Shown piece by piece: positions 6,942 to 13,560 of a DNA stretch of 23,320 bases. Under the pieces are notes generated by a model. That model saw nothing but the letters and a program-made list of their open reading frames with translations. It made no database searches and was not told the DNA's origin. Each line of letters opens with the position of its first letter. The first letter of the stretch is position 1. The DNA is from a virus, in the IMG/VR virus record IMGVR_UViG_3300009181_000356, positions 1-23,320 of that record. One strand, 5' to 3'. Both the position numbers and the translations under genes were made by a program.

Positions 6942-7391
6942 TTAGAAAGGACCAAAATCCTCGTCGCTGTCTTTGTATTTATCGATAGCAGCCATCATCT
7001 TAATTTCATTTTCGGTTTCAATCGATTCGGCTTGTGCGTTAATCACATGAGCTTCTGCAAGAACCTTATGATCAGTCTTACCGAGCTCTTGTGTCTTGAC
7101 ATTTGGATCAAACTCGGCTACTTTCATGCCCATCATTGTAGCAAAAGCACCGACAAAGGCGCCGATGATCATTGAGAATGCTGGACCAATAATCTTAAAG
7201 ATCTCGTTATTATCGATTATTTCATTTGGCAAAAAGAGGCCAATCAGGAAGATACCGACAACTGCTAACATAATAGATGATAAGACGAGCGTTACCATCT
7301 TCATGATAGTCAGCTGAATCTTACCTTTTTCTAGCTCAAGTTGTTCGAAGCTCGTAATTGGTGGTGACGAGAAAAATGACATTAAGCTCAT
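6942..7391 (-). CDS. Membrane protein with two helices and a soluble tail
   Basis: A 149-residue protein. A short amphipathic N-terminus precedes membrane helices at about 32-54 (VTLVLSSIMLAVVGIFLIGLF) and 66-88 (rich in Gly, Ala and Met). A 60-residue charged helical tail rich in Glu, Ala and Lys follows. The start codon overlaps the stop of the EF-hand gene (ATGA); a second Met (residue 4) is an equally possible start because the ribosome binding site is weak. It resembles phage holin-like proteins in layout only. The role is unknown. Confidence 0.75.
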   Translation of the reverse strand: MSLMSFFSSPPITSFEQLELEKGKIQLTIMKMVTLVLSSIMLAVVGIFLIGLFLPNEIIDNNEIFKIIGPAFSMIIGAFVGAFATMMGMKVAEFDPNVKTQELGKTDHKVLAEAHVINAQAESIETENEIKMMAAIDKYKDSDEDFGPF

Positions 7392-7582
7392 TTCTTTTTT
7401 CTAACTTTCTTAATTTTGTCAGCAGCATCGCTCACAGCATTGATAACTTCGTTTGCTTCTTTGGCCGTCTTATCAGCAACCGCTTTTGCAAGCTCAAGAT
7501 CTTCCGCTGTGATTTTGCCATCTTTATTCAGATCTGCTGTTTTCGTAAACCAAGCGATCAAGCTTTTAATTTTATTCCACAT
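7388..7582 (-). CDS. Small protein with one EF-hand-like calcium loop
   Basis: A 64-residue protein. Residues 17-28 read D-L-N-K-D-G-K-I-T-A-E-D, a good EF-hand loop with ligands at positions 1, 3, 5, 7 (backbone), 9 and 12. Position 12 is Asp instead of the usual Glu, as in dockerin-type loops. A basic amphipathic N-terminal helix (MWNKIKSLIAWF) comes first, and a long Ala/Lys helix ending in KKVRKKK comes after. It sits among membrane and lysis genes, so calcium-dependent membrane or envelope binding is a reasonable guess. Confidence 0.75.
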   Translation of the reverse strand: MWNKIKSLIAWFTKTADLNKDGKITAEDLELAKAVADKTAKEANEVINAVSDAADKIKKVRKKK

Positions 7583-7593
7583 AAGAATCTCCG

Positions 7594-7809
7594 TTATTTT
7601 CTGTTTGATGTTGATGCGAGCTTTCTTGCGACACTTGCAGGAAGCCCGTCTTTTGAAAGATTAAGAAGTCCAAGAGCAGCGATCAACAAGAGTAGACCAC
7701 GCGTATCATCTTTATTACCACTACTCGCTCTATTGAGAGAGTTAGCAATGATCGTAATGACACTGTCATTCGAATCGTCTTCTACTGGAGCGTCTTTAAA
7801 CTTTTTCAT
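7594..7809 (-). CDS. Small hypothetical protein with a hydrophobic segment (71 aa)
   Basis: A 71-residue protein: an acidic N-terminal half (KDAPVEDDSNDS), then a hydrophobic stretch (GLLLLIAALGLLNL, about 43-56) and a basic end. The segment is short for a full membrane span and may be an amphipathic helix. Its ATG overlaps the inner spanin stop (ATGA). Position next to the spanins suggests the lysis cassette, but no motif supports a specific role. Confidence 0.7.
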   Translation of the reverse strand: MKKFKDAPVEDDSNDSVITIIANSLNRASSGNKDDTRGLLLLIAALGLLNLSKDGLPASVARKLASTSNRK

Positions 7810-8321
7810 TTCTTTTTATTCTCTTTTGCCATGGCATCAACGGCCATTTTATTCTCACTTATCCAGCGTTGGAGTTCGACGAGTTGGACCGAGTTTGATT
7901 GGCAGATGGCGTAGTTTCTGATGATTCCGATGAGGGCATCAGTGTCTTTAACTGCTGAGGGGGACGCATCAGAACTTCTGGCGGCGTCGGCATCACCGGC
8001 ACTGGCACTAATGTCGTGCGTGAACACCCAGCCGTTAGACATAACAGACTGACTAGGAACAGAGTTTTTAGCGGCATCAAGATATACATATTCTTTCTCT
8101 CTAATTGTGTTTGTACGATCAACATATTCAGTGACTACCTCAGTAGAAATTGCAGAATTCTTCCTCTCCAATTCCGCAACTTGTTCACTTGCTTTGGCAG
8201 CAAACCTTGCCAATTCAGCTTCAGCATAAGCAGATCCTTTCATATACCCGTAAAAGAATACTCCAATGAGCAATGCTCCAATAGCAAGTAGCTTATACGG
8301 AAGAGGAATCATGCCTAACAT
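7806..8321 (-). CDS. Inner-membrane spanin subunit (Rz-like)
   Basis: A 171-residue protein with an N-terminal membrane anchor (about 9-27, YKLLAIGALLIGVFFYGYM), then a periplasmic helical domain (residues 30-70, with AEAELARFAAKASEQVAEL) and a less regular C-terminal part. This is the Rz-type i-spanin layout: tethered to the inner membrane and binding the outer spanin to fuse both membranes at lysis. The strongest support is the lipoprotein gene nested in another frame (7859-8089), the Rz/Rz1 arrangement. It follows the 156-aa gene by two bases. Confidence 0.85.
   Translation of the reverse strand: MLGMIPLPYKLLAIGALLIGVFFYGYMKGSAYAEAELARFAAKASEQVAELERKNSAISTEVVTEYVDRTNTIREKEYVYLDAAKNSVPSQSVMSNGWVFTHDISASAGDADAARSSDASPSAVKDTDALIGIIRNYAICQSNSVQLVELQRWISENKMAVDAMAKENKKK
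7859..8089 (-). CDS. Outer-membrane spanin lipoprotein (Rz1-like), nested
   Basis: This frame lies wholly inside the inner-spanin gene. From the ATG at 8089, which has a GAGAGAAAG ribosome binding site, it encodes 76 residues. A signal peptide (MYILMPLKTLFLVSLL) ends in the lipobox L-T-A-G-C with the lipidated Cys at 22. A proline-rich mature part (VPVPVMPTPPEV, then RPPQ) and a Ser/Asn-rich tail follow. A lipoprotein with proline-rich start embedded in an Rz frame is diagnostic of o-spanins. The frame is also open to an earlier ATG at 8125, but that start would place 12 extra residues before the signal peptide. It implies a host with an outer membrane. Confidence 0.88.
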   Translation of the reverse strand: MYILMPLKTLFLVSLLCLTAGCSRTTLVPVPVMPTPPEVLMRPPQQLKTLMPSSESSETTPSANQTRSNSSNSNAG

Positions 8322-8322
8322 A

Positions 8323-8793
8323 TTATTTTTTCATAAATCGATTGAAAGACATGACGTTTTTCTTTTTCTTATTTACTGGCGGTTCGCCTTGCAAACCCGC
8401 TACATTGCCAGCACCTACCGAATTGGTTGCTACTTCTTCAGGTAAACCTTTTTTGCGGCGCATTGCAGCAGTGAAGTGATCTGGTGTTCCAGTATCTGGA
8501 TCCATCTTTAGATTGGTGCCAGCTTTCTTTGCCTTATCTGCACGATAAGCTTGAGTGCGTTGAGCAAGAGTTCCTACTCGAACTACGTCTTCGCTCATCT
8601 CGCCTTGCATATAGTTTGCAGCAGTAGTGATATAATCTTCGGCAAGTGTGATCTTTGATTGAACCCATTCAGGAAGATTTGTGTCTACTTCGAGCATATC
8701 ATGCATACGCTGAGCGTTAGCAAGGATAGACTTGAGTTGTGACATGGCCATATCGCCTTCGTAGTCATACTCTTGCTTTTCTTTATTGGCCAT
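8323..8793 (-). CDS. Conserved T4-like phage protein, capsid-associated candidate (156 aa)
   Basis: A 156-residue charged protein. The first 80 residues form a helical domain (YDYEGDMAMSQLKSIL, then NLPEWVQSKITLAEDYI), a block I associate with marine T4-like phages, where it often occurs as a module of larger proteins. The C-terminal half is low in complexity, with GLPEEVATNSVGAGNVAG, a lysine run, and the end NRFMKK. L-P-E resembles a prohead-protease site. It shares TAATG with the 129-aa gene. Function is unknown; a head-interior role is inferred from neighbours. Confidence 0.75.
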   Translation of the reverse strand: MANKEKQEYDYEGDMAMSQLKSILANAQRMHDMLEVDTNLPEWVQSKITLAEDYITTAANYMQGEMSEDVVRVGTLAQRTQAYRADKAKKAGTNLKMDPDTGTPDHFTAAMRRKKGLPEEVATNSVGAGNVAGLQGEPPVNKKKKNVMSFNRFMKK

Positions 8794-9182
8794 TAAATCT
8801 TCCTTAATTTCTGTACTATTTTCTCATCCATTACAATATCTTCAGTCAGAATAGTCTTATTATCGACACCGATATTCGATATCTTTTCCGGAAGTCTTCC
8901 CAATAATATAATAAATGGCTTCAACATATGATGATAGCCTTCTAACTTAAAGAATATCAATCTTGTAGCTTCGTTACCAAATACATTATATAGAACAACA
9001 AGATGATTGACAATCAATCTGTCTTTTAATTCTCCGGATTCTTCATAGCGATTCAGTAATCTTTTAATATATTTAAATCTTGCAAGATCTTCGTAGAATT
9101 CAAGATCCTCAAAACATTGTGGATTATCATAACACTTAGCAGCATATATCAAGAAATTCGAATCATCAAGTTTTTCAATCAT
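8793..9182 (-). CDS. Conserved phage protein, DUF7207-like (129 aa)
   Basis: A 129-residue, mainly helical protein with the conserved-looking blocks YAAKCYDNPQC (14-24), KYIKRLLNRYEESGEL, and NHLVVLYNVFGNEATRLIF (59-77). I associate this pattern with a T4-like phage family of unknown function (DUF7207, from memory). No catalytic motif or membrane segment is seen. Starts and stops are coupled (TAATG) to genes on both sides, in a run with virion genes. Confidence 0.8.
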   Translation of the reverse strand: MIEKLDDSNFLIYAAKCYDNPQCFEDLEFYEDLARFKYIKRLLNRYEESGELKDRLIVNHLVVLYNVFGNEATRLIFFKLEGYHHMLKPFIILLGRLPEKISNIGVDNKTILTEDIVMDEKIVQKLRKI

Positions 9183-9433
9183 TAGGCGTTTCTTACTTTC
9201 ACATCCCCTGCCGCAGTATAGTATAGTTGACCGAGTGCAACACCGCCGGTATTTGCGGCAGTGTTATTTGCATATGGGCCTTGTACGATAGCTTTACGAA
9301 GTGTGGATAATGTAGCAGATACTGTCGTGTTTGCGGAGATATCCTCGACAATGAAGATATCTCCGCTCGCGATCGACGTATTAGCCGTACCAATCGAAGT
9401 CAGTTCAGTTATTTTCTTGGCACGATCGCTCAT
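9182..9433 (-). CDS. Small virion-type protein (83 aa)
   Basis: An 83-residue protein beginning with a short helical head (MSDRAKKITELTSI) followed by Thr/Ala/Ser/Gly-rich strands, including GDIFIVEDIS, GPYANNTAANTGGVALGQLY and a short end. This layout is common in phage tail- or fibre-associated small proteins that carry trimeric beta structures. It directly follows the 286-aa structural protein, with which it shares composition. The exact role is unknown. Confidence 0.75.
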   Translation of the reverse strand: MSDRAKKITELTSIGTANTSIASGDIFIVEDISANTTVSATLSTLRKAIVQGPYANNTAANTGGVALGQLYYTAAGDVKVRNA

Positions 9434-9442
9434 ATATTATCC

Positions 9443-10303
9443 TTATGCGTCTGGCAAGATTGCGTCGTCAGATGCGTCAGTCGAGAAGTTTCCACCCATT
9501 GCAACGAGTGTTTCATACTGAACGCGGCCTGCACGACCGCCACTTCCGACTGTGCGAAGTACCCAACCGGTGTGTGCTGCGCCGTCGATAGCACCGAAAC
9601 CGGTGAGAACAGCTTCAGCCGTTGCAGTATCACCTCGTACTGTGTGTGTTTCAGGCGATGCAAGGTTACGAGTGTCAGTCAGATCAATCGCATCGCCATT
9701 TGGAGCAGTTGCGAGTTTGATTGTTGTCGTATTCGCCGCTTGTATGTAGTAGTACGTATTACCTGAGAGAGGAGCGATTGGAGTATTTGCAGTAGGAACT
9801 GAGTAATAGATTCTGTCTCCGACAGCAAACTTAGAGTTGGCAGTTGCAACAAGAAATGTATCATTTGTATTACTGAAACCAGCAGTATTCGATACGATAT
9901 TAAGTGCAGCAGGTGCCGCGATTGTCACCGCTGGACGCGATGTATATCCACGAATTGTCGCGTTTGCAGTCACTGCCGTAATACGACCGAGTGTCTGTGT
10001 CGAGTTAGCAGCAAGTGTATTTGCTCCGCCTGTTGTGTTAGCAACAGTGACTGCAGCATTCGCTCCATAACCTGAACCTCCGCTTGTAATCACATACTGT
10101 GCGACTGCCACGTTGGCAACTGCAAGTGAAACTTCGTTTACATCAAGACCAAATTGGCCGACTGCTTCGCCAGCAGTAAATGCGCCGACAGTGGTGTTAC
10201 CGAACAGTGCAGTTTGGTTTACCGTGTTAGGTGTTTTGTTCACTGCAGTTGTGGCCCATAGGACCGAGTTTGCAGCATCGTCTGTATTGCCCCATTGAGC
10301 CAT
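9443..10303 (-). CDS. Virion structural protein (286 aa), Gly/Ala/Thr-rich
   Basis: A 286-residue protein almost free of charge clusters and rich in Ala, Thr, Asn and Gly, beginning MAQWGNTDDAANSVLWA. It contains glycine-rich beta repeats (VITSGGSGYGANAAVTV about 70-86 and a second unit RGYTSRPAVTIAAPA), a barrel-like middle (FAVGDRIYYSVP) and a C-terminal block HTGWVLRTVGSGGRAGRVQYE with VAMGGNFSTDASDD. I know the N- and C-terminal blocks from virion proteins of marine T4-like phages. It is probably a tail, neck or decoration component. An AGGAG ribosome binding site and a GATAAATA late-promoter variant lie upstream. Confidence 0.82.
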   Translation of the reverse strand: MAQWGNTDDAANSVLWATTAVNKTPNTVNQTALFGNTTVGAFTAGEAVGQFGLDVNEVSLAVANVAVAQYVITSGGSGYGANAAVTVANTTGGANTLAANSTQTLGRITAVTANATIRGYTSRPAVTIAAPAALNIVSNTAGFSNTNDTFLVATANSKFAVGDRIYYSVPTANTPIAPLSGNTYYYIQAANTTTIKLATAPNGDAIDLTDTRNLASPETHTVRGDTATAEAVLTGFGAIDGAAHTGWVLRTVGSGGRAGRVQYETLVAMGGNFSTDASDDAILPDA

Positions 10304-10331
10304 CTTCGTTTCTCCTAAAGATTCTTTGTCT

Positions 10332-10339
10332 TATTTATC
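10332..10339 (-). promoter_or_regulatory. Late promoter variant GATAAATA
   Basis: GATAAATA on the minus strand, one base from the T4 late consensus TATAAATA. It lies about 30 bases before the start of the 286-aa virion gene and overlaps the end of the 71-aa gene. Spacing suits a leader with the AGGAG site. The match is imperfect and the A+T background high. Confidence 0.4.
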
Positions 10340-10553
10340 ATTCTTCGGATGTAAGCATATCAATCATGTATGCCGACATTTTTTTATTAAACTTTTTTGG
10401 TTGACCATTATGAATAACAGTGCCTTCTTCCATTTGTACAACTTGGGGTAAAGGCGCAACTTCTTCATTTTCAATAGCAACTTCAACTTCTGGTAAAGTT
10501 TCTGTTTCAACCGTTTTATTTTTTACTACAAAATTTCCAACATTAATTGCCAT
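10338..10553 (-). CDS. Small acidic hypothetical protein (71 aa)
   Basis: A 71-residue protein with an acidic middle (VETETLPEVEVAIENEEVA) and a more ordered end (IHNGQPKKFNKKMSAYMIDML). No domain is recognised. L-P-E at 20-22 is compatible with prohead-protease cutting, but single matches to so short a rule are weak. It lies 7 bases after the 744-aa capsid-interior candidate and before the virion protein. Confidence 0.65.
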   Translation of the reverse strand: MAINVGNFVVKNKTVETETLPEVEVAIENEEVAPLPQVVQMEEGTVIHNGQPKKFNKKMSAYMIDMLTSEE

Positions 10554-10560
10554 ATTACAC

Positions 10561-12795
10561 CTATACGTGTTTCATGAGGTTTTCATGAGAATGACCTACA
10601 AACTTTTGAAAGGCTTCTTTCTCTGTTGGTTTCATGCCAGCATACTTCGACAAAATCTTTGCAGCATGTGTACCTGAAACTTCTTTCGAATCACCGTGTG
10701 TAAAGTTGATTTTAGATCCACCTAACATCGATGTCTTCGCTTTTTGAAGTTGATTCATGATATGTTCGTCAGCTTCGACTTTTGGTTTTGCAAGAACTTT
10801 GTTCTTCTGAAGTCTTTCAATTCTGGCCATATCTGCAGGATTGTTATGCATCAATTTTTCTTTAGTTCTCGGATGAATCGTAAAGTCTTTGGCTACACCT
10901 TTTTTAGGACGGCCACGAGCTTCGTCAAGTTCTACTTCTTCTTTACGGAAACGTGCCTTGAGATCCTGCTTGTTTGCCTTACCGCCCTTGGTCATTCGAT
11001 AAGAAGAACGTGCACGGTCAGCTAACTTATCACGATCTTGGAAAATATCTCTACCCGATCTACCATAAGCAGCAGTATATGAAGCATCTGCCGCGTGTTT
11101 TGCCATGTTAGGCCACTTCTTAGCAATCTTCTTTTGAAGAGTATAGCCGCGCACATCATCTGGATCCGAAGCGGCATATTGTAAAGCATTCATAGCCTTG
11201 CCCTTAGAGATCTCGTCGATCTGACCAACATTTGCATCTTCGCCTAACGCTTTTATAAGAGATCTGACATGATCGCCTTGAACAGATAGTGCACCACCAT
11301 GCTTTTTGATATCTTCGATTGCTGCAACATGCTTCATAGCAGGATGGTTTGGATCATTCTTTGCTTTTGCTTTTTTGATCATACCAGCAATATCATAAGG
11401 ATCTGTTTTTTCAAATATTTCATTGTTCAACGAATCAACAAAGTCTTGCTCTTCCTTGGTCAGTTTCTTAACTGCAGTTTCGATACCTTTATGACGCTTT
11501 GTGAGTTTCTTTTCAGCACCCGCTGCAGAACTACCGTGGGCTTCTTTGTGCCCTTGTCTATAAGAAACGATATCAATCGAGTCTTTGGCTTTATTGATAT
11601 AACGGCCCATTGTTGCCTTTGAGATCTCGTCGAGCTCTTCAACTTCTTCTTTAATATTAATTCTTTTATTCTTACCATGATGCCATCTAATGCCAGATTT
11701 CCATTCATCAGCCGAAATACCCTTTGGGTGCTTTTCACTTTTCTTTGAACCGTGCATCTGAGAATGGGTATACCAGCCATCATCTTCTTCGTCAAGCATA
11801 TTCTTGCCTAACTTAGTGCGTACTGCCTTCGCTAACTTCGATGCATCAACACCAAAATCGTTGGCTGCGGAGCGAACATGGCTTTTACGAATGTTATCGC
11901 CGTAACGCTTTTGAAGATGAGCAACAATCTTTGCAGTTTCATCGATTTGTGTGGCTGTATCGCATTCGCCGCAGCATTCGAGAGTTCCACAGTTGTTATG
12001 CTCTGCTTCTTCATTGGCTTTTTTGGCTTTCTCAATTGTTCTGAGCGCACGCATAGAACTCTTTGCGTCTTTGTTCATCTTAGCAAAAGTCTGTGGTTTC
12101 TTTGTTGTGCTTGATTTACCATCTGCGCTGATGTCGTAATCTCTTTCGCGCTTCCCTTTTAGATAGCGATAAGCCATATCAGAAGAGATCTCATCAACCT
12201 GCTCGACTTCTTCGTTCTTCTGCTTATTCATTGCCTTCTTTGCAAGATACTTGGCAACGTTCTTTACTTTATTGCCGTATTCGTCTTTGCGCTGGCCGAC
12301 TTCTTTATATGGGCCTTCGAATGGCATATCGTGGCTTTCGCTATGAAGATCTTTGTCAGCACCGCCATATGTGCCTTTACCCTTCGTGATATAAGAATTC
12401 ACACGAGCATGGGCCCACTGTTGTGGAGTTGTACCAGGACGATGGCCGCTATTCCAAGCTGCAATGCCACGAGCATATACTTTTTTCAAGGTTGACAAAG
12501 ATACACCAGATTTCTTTGCTTTATCTGCAAGACCACTTGATGCTTCTTCCACCATTTCCAGAATTTCTTCTTTCATTGGCTTCTTTTCTTTAGCCATCAT
12601 CGCACGAACTTTATCTGCAGTTTTCTTGTTTGCATCAGTCGGTTCGTCGGCAGTAGGCATATGGCCTTCTTCCATCTCTTCTGCTTCGCACTTTTCGCAC
12701 TCGCAATCGTCAGCATGTTTCTTCGCTTCGCCAAGAATGCCTCTTACTGTGTTGAGAAGATCAGCACTGAATCCTGTGATTTTATTCGTTAACAT
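10561..12795 (-). CDS. Large charged protein with repeated D-E sites, prohead-core candidate (744 aa)
   Basis: A 744-residue, Lys/Glu-rich protein with no membrane segment. Residues 92-150 hold a domain with GVSLSTLKKVYARGIAAW, the block HRPGTTPQQWAHARVNSY and KGKGT; the 680-aa neighbour has a second copy, and I associate it with DUF5872. Cys-rich clusters occur at 31-36 and 269-278. Sites of the form (V/I/L)-D-E recur at 200-202, 284-286, 334-336, 388-390, 526-528 and 623-625, often inside E-E-V-E-x-(V/L)-D-E-I-S, plus L21-G-E23. They separate module-sized segments. This fits a prohead-core protein cut by a gp21-like protease (L/I-x-E rule), but cutting is inferred. A CATAAATA late-promoter variant precedes it. 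Confidence 0.82.
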   Translation of the reverse strand: MLTNKITGFSADLLNTVRGILGEAKKHADDCECEKCEAEEMEEGHMPTADEPTDANKKTADKVRAMMAKEKKPMKEEILEMVEEASSGLADKAKKSGVSLSTLKKVYARGIAAWNSGHRPGTTPQQWAHARVNSYITKGKGTYGGADKDLHSESHDMPFEGPYKEVGQRKDEYGNKVKNVAKYLAKKAMNKQKNEEVEQVDEISSDMAYRYLKGKRERDYDISADGKSSTTKKPQTFAKMNKDAKSSMRALRTIEKAKKANEEAEHNNCGTLECCGECDTATQIDETAKIVAHLQKRYGDNIRKSHVRSAANDFGVDASKLAKAVRTKLGKNMLDEEDDGWYTHSQMHGSKKSEKHPKGISADEWKSGIRWHHGKNKRINIKEEVEELDEISKATMGRYINKAKDSIDIVSYRQGHKEAHGSSAAGAEKKLTKRHKGIETAVKKLTKEEQDFVDSLNNEIFEKTDPYDIAGMIKKAKAKNDPNHPAMKHVAAIEDIKKHGGALSVQGDHVRSLIKALGEDANVGQIDEISKGKAMNALQYAASDPDDVRGYTLQKKIAKKWPNMAKHAADASYTAAYGRSGRDIFQDRDKLADRARSSYRMTKGGKANKQDLKARFRKEEVELDEARGRPKKGVAKDFTIHPRTKEKLMHNNPADMARIERLQKNKVLAKPKVEADEHIMNQLQKAKTSMLGGSKINFTHGDSKEVSGTHAAKILSKYAGMKPTEKEAFQKFVGHSHENLMKHV

Positions 12796-12818
12796 TTTTT
12801 GCTCCGTAAATTTAAATC

Positions 12819-12826
12819 TATTTATG
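12819..12826 (-). promoter_or_regulatory. Late promoter variant CATAAATA
   Basis: CATAAATA on the minus strand, one base from TATAAATA, about 24 bases before the ATG of the 744-aa gene, with a GGAG ribosome binding site between. It lies just within the 35-base gap after the Dps-like gene. The distance is right for a late promoter with a short leader. Confidence 0.45.
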
Positions 12827-12829
12827 AAA

Positions 12830-13267
12830 TTATTTCATCGATGCGCGGAGCATCCATGCGTGTTTGTTGTGCTGATCCAGTCTTTCTTCAAGGAAGTTAA
12901 CGAGACCGTTTTGATTGTATTTGTCTGCTGCTTCTCTTGCAAGTTGAAGAGAAGCAAGAACTCGATTATTATCTTCGAAAAGATTAGTCACCATGGTTGT
13001 AGGAAGCAACTGAATAAGAGATTCATCTTCAATTGTTGATAGTTCATTGAACCTTCCGAACGAAGCTGGAGCATAAGATTTTTGGGCTCGAATCTCTTCG
13101 GCGAAAGGATCAATGGCACCGCCGACTTCTTCGTAGATGTTACCAAAGAATTCATGATACATCGGGAACATTGGTCCTTCGACATTCCAATGATAGTTTT
13201 GAGCCTTCACGTAAAGCGCATAGGTGTCTGCAAACGCGACCTTTAAAGGGTTTGTGATCTCTTCCAT
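12830..13267 (-). CDS. Dps-like ferritin (DNA-protecting iron oxidase)
   Basis: A 145-residue four-helix protein of the Dps family, normally a hollow 12-mer that binds DNA and oxidises iron with peroxide. Ferroxidase residues align with E. coli Dps at a constant offset of 25: H26 (NYHWNV), H38 (MYHEFF), D53 and E57 (IDPFAEEI). The counterpart of E. coli D67 is Gly42, so one ligand is missing. The C-terminal helix (NFLEERLDQHNKHAWMLRA) is typical. The protein is slightly short, without the Lys-rich N-terminal tail that E. coli Dps uses to bind DNA. TAATG couples it to the small cationic gene upstream. It may protect genome DNA from oxidation in the infected cell or in the head. Confidence 0.9.
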   Translation of the reverse strand: MEEITNPLKVAFADTYALYVKAQNYHWNVEGPMFPMYHEFFGNIYEEVGGAIDPFAEEIRAQKSYAPASFGRFNELSTIEDESLIQLLPTTMVTNLFEDNNRVLASLQLAREAADKYNQNGLVNFLEERLDQHNKHAWMLRASMK

Positions 13268-13560
13268 TAGTTACACTTCCATCTTCTTAATGACATTGCT
13301 TTACGAGTCGGTCTGCCTTTCTCGTCTTTCATTGGGCCTTTATTACCACTCATACGAGCACAGAATGACTTGCGTCTTCCTGCATCTTTTGATCCGGGTT
13401 TGACTTTACCTGTGACAGCAGTTTGTAGATTCGATCCAGGATTCTTTGCGCGAAAAGCTTTGACACCTTTCACAGTCATTCCTGCACCTTTTTCAGTGGC
13501 AATGAAATGACCTTTCGAGTCTTCGCCACGCTCAGTGATGAACTCTTTAAATCCGATCAT
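13267..13560 (-). CDS. Small cationic protein with capsid-targeting-like leader (97 aa)
   Basis: A 97-residue strongly basic protein. The N-terminus MIGFKEFITER resembles the leader of T4 internal proteins (F-x-E-F-I-x-E, cut after Glu by the prohead protease). The body has KPGSKDAGRRKSFCARMSG and ends in a RRWKC-like motif, a conserved phage block I associate with DUF6321. Cys at positions within KSFCARMSG and RRWKC could bind metal. Charge, leader and the adjacent Dps gene suggest a DNA-binding protein packed into the head. Overlaps with both neighbours (ATGA, TAATG) place it in one late operon. Confidence 0.8.
   Translation of the reverse strand: MIGFKEFITERGEDSKGHFIATEKGAGMTVKGVKAFRAKNPGSNLQTAVTGKVKPGSKDAGRRKSFCARMSGNKGPMKDEKGRPTRKAMSLRRWKCN

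Noticed and set aside
6961-6990. GATAAATA late-box-like sequence inside the 149-aa membrane gene
   Set aside because: One mismatch, inside a coding region, with no suitably placed gene start downstream.
7358-7921. A 187-codon plus-strand frame across the lysis genes
   Set aside because: It covers four coupled minus-strand genes including the spanin pair and has no coherent domain.
11460-11795. Alternate-frame open region inside the 744-aa gene
   Set aside because: Basic low-complexity shadow of the Lys/Glu-rich main frame.
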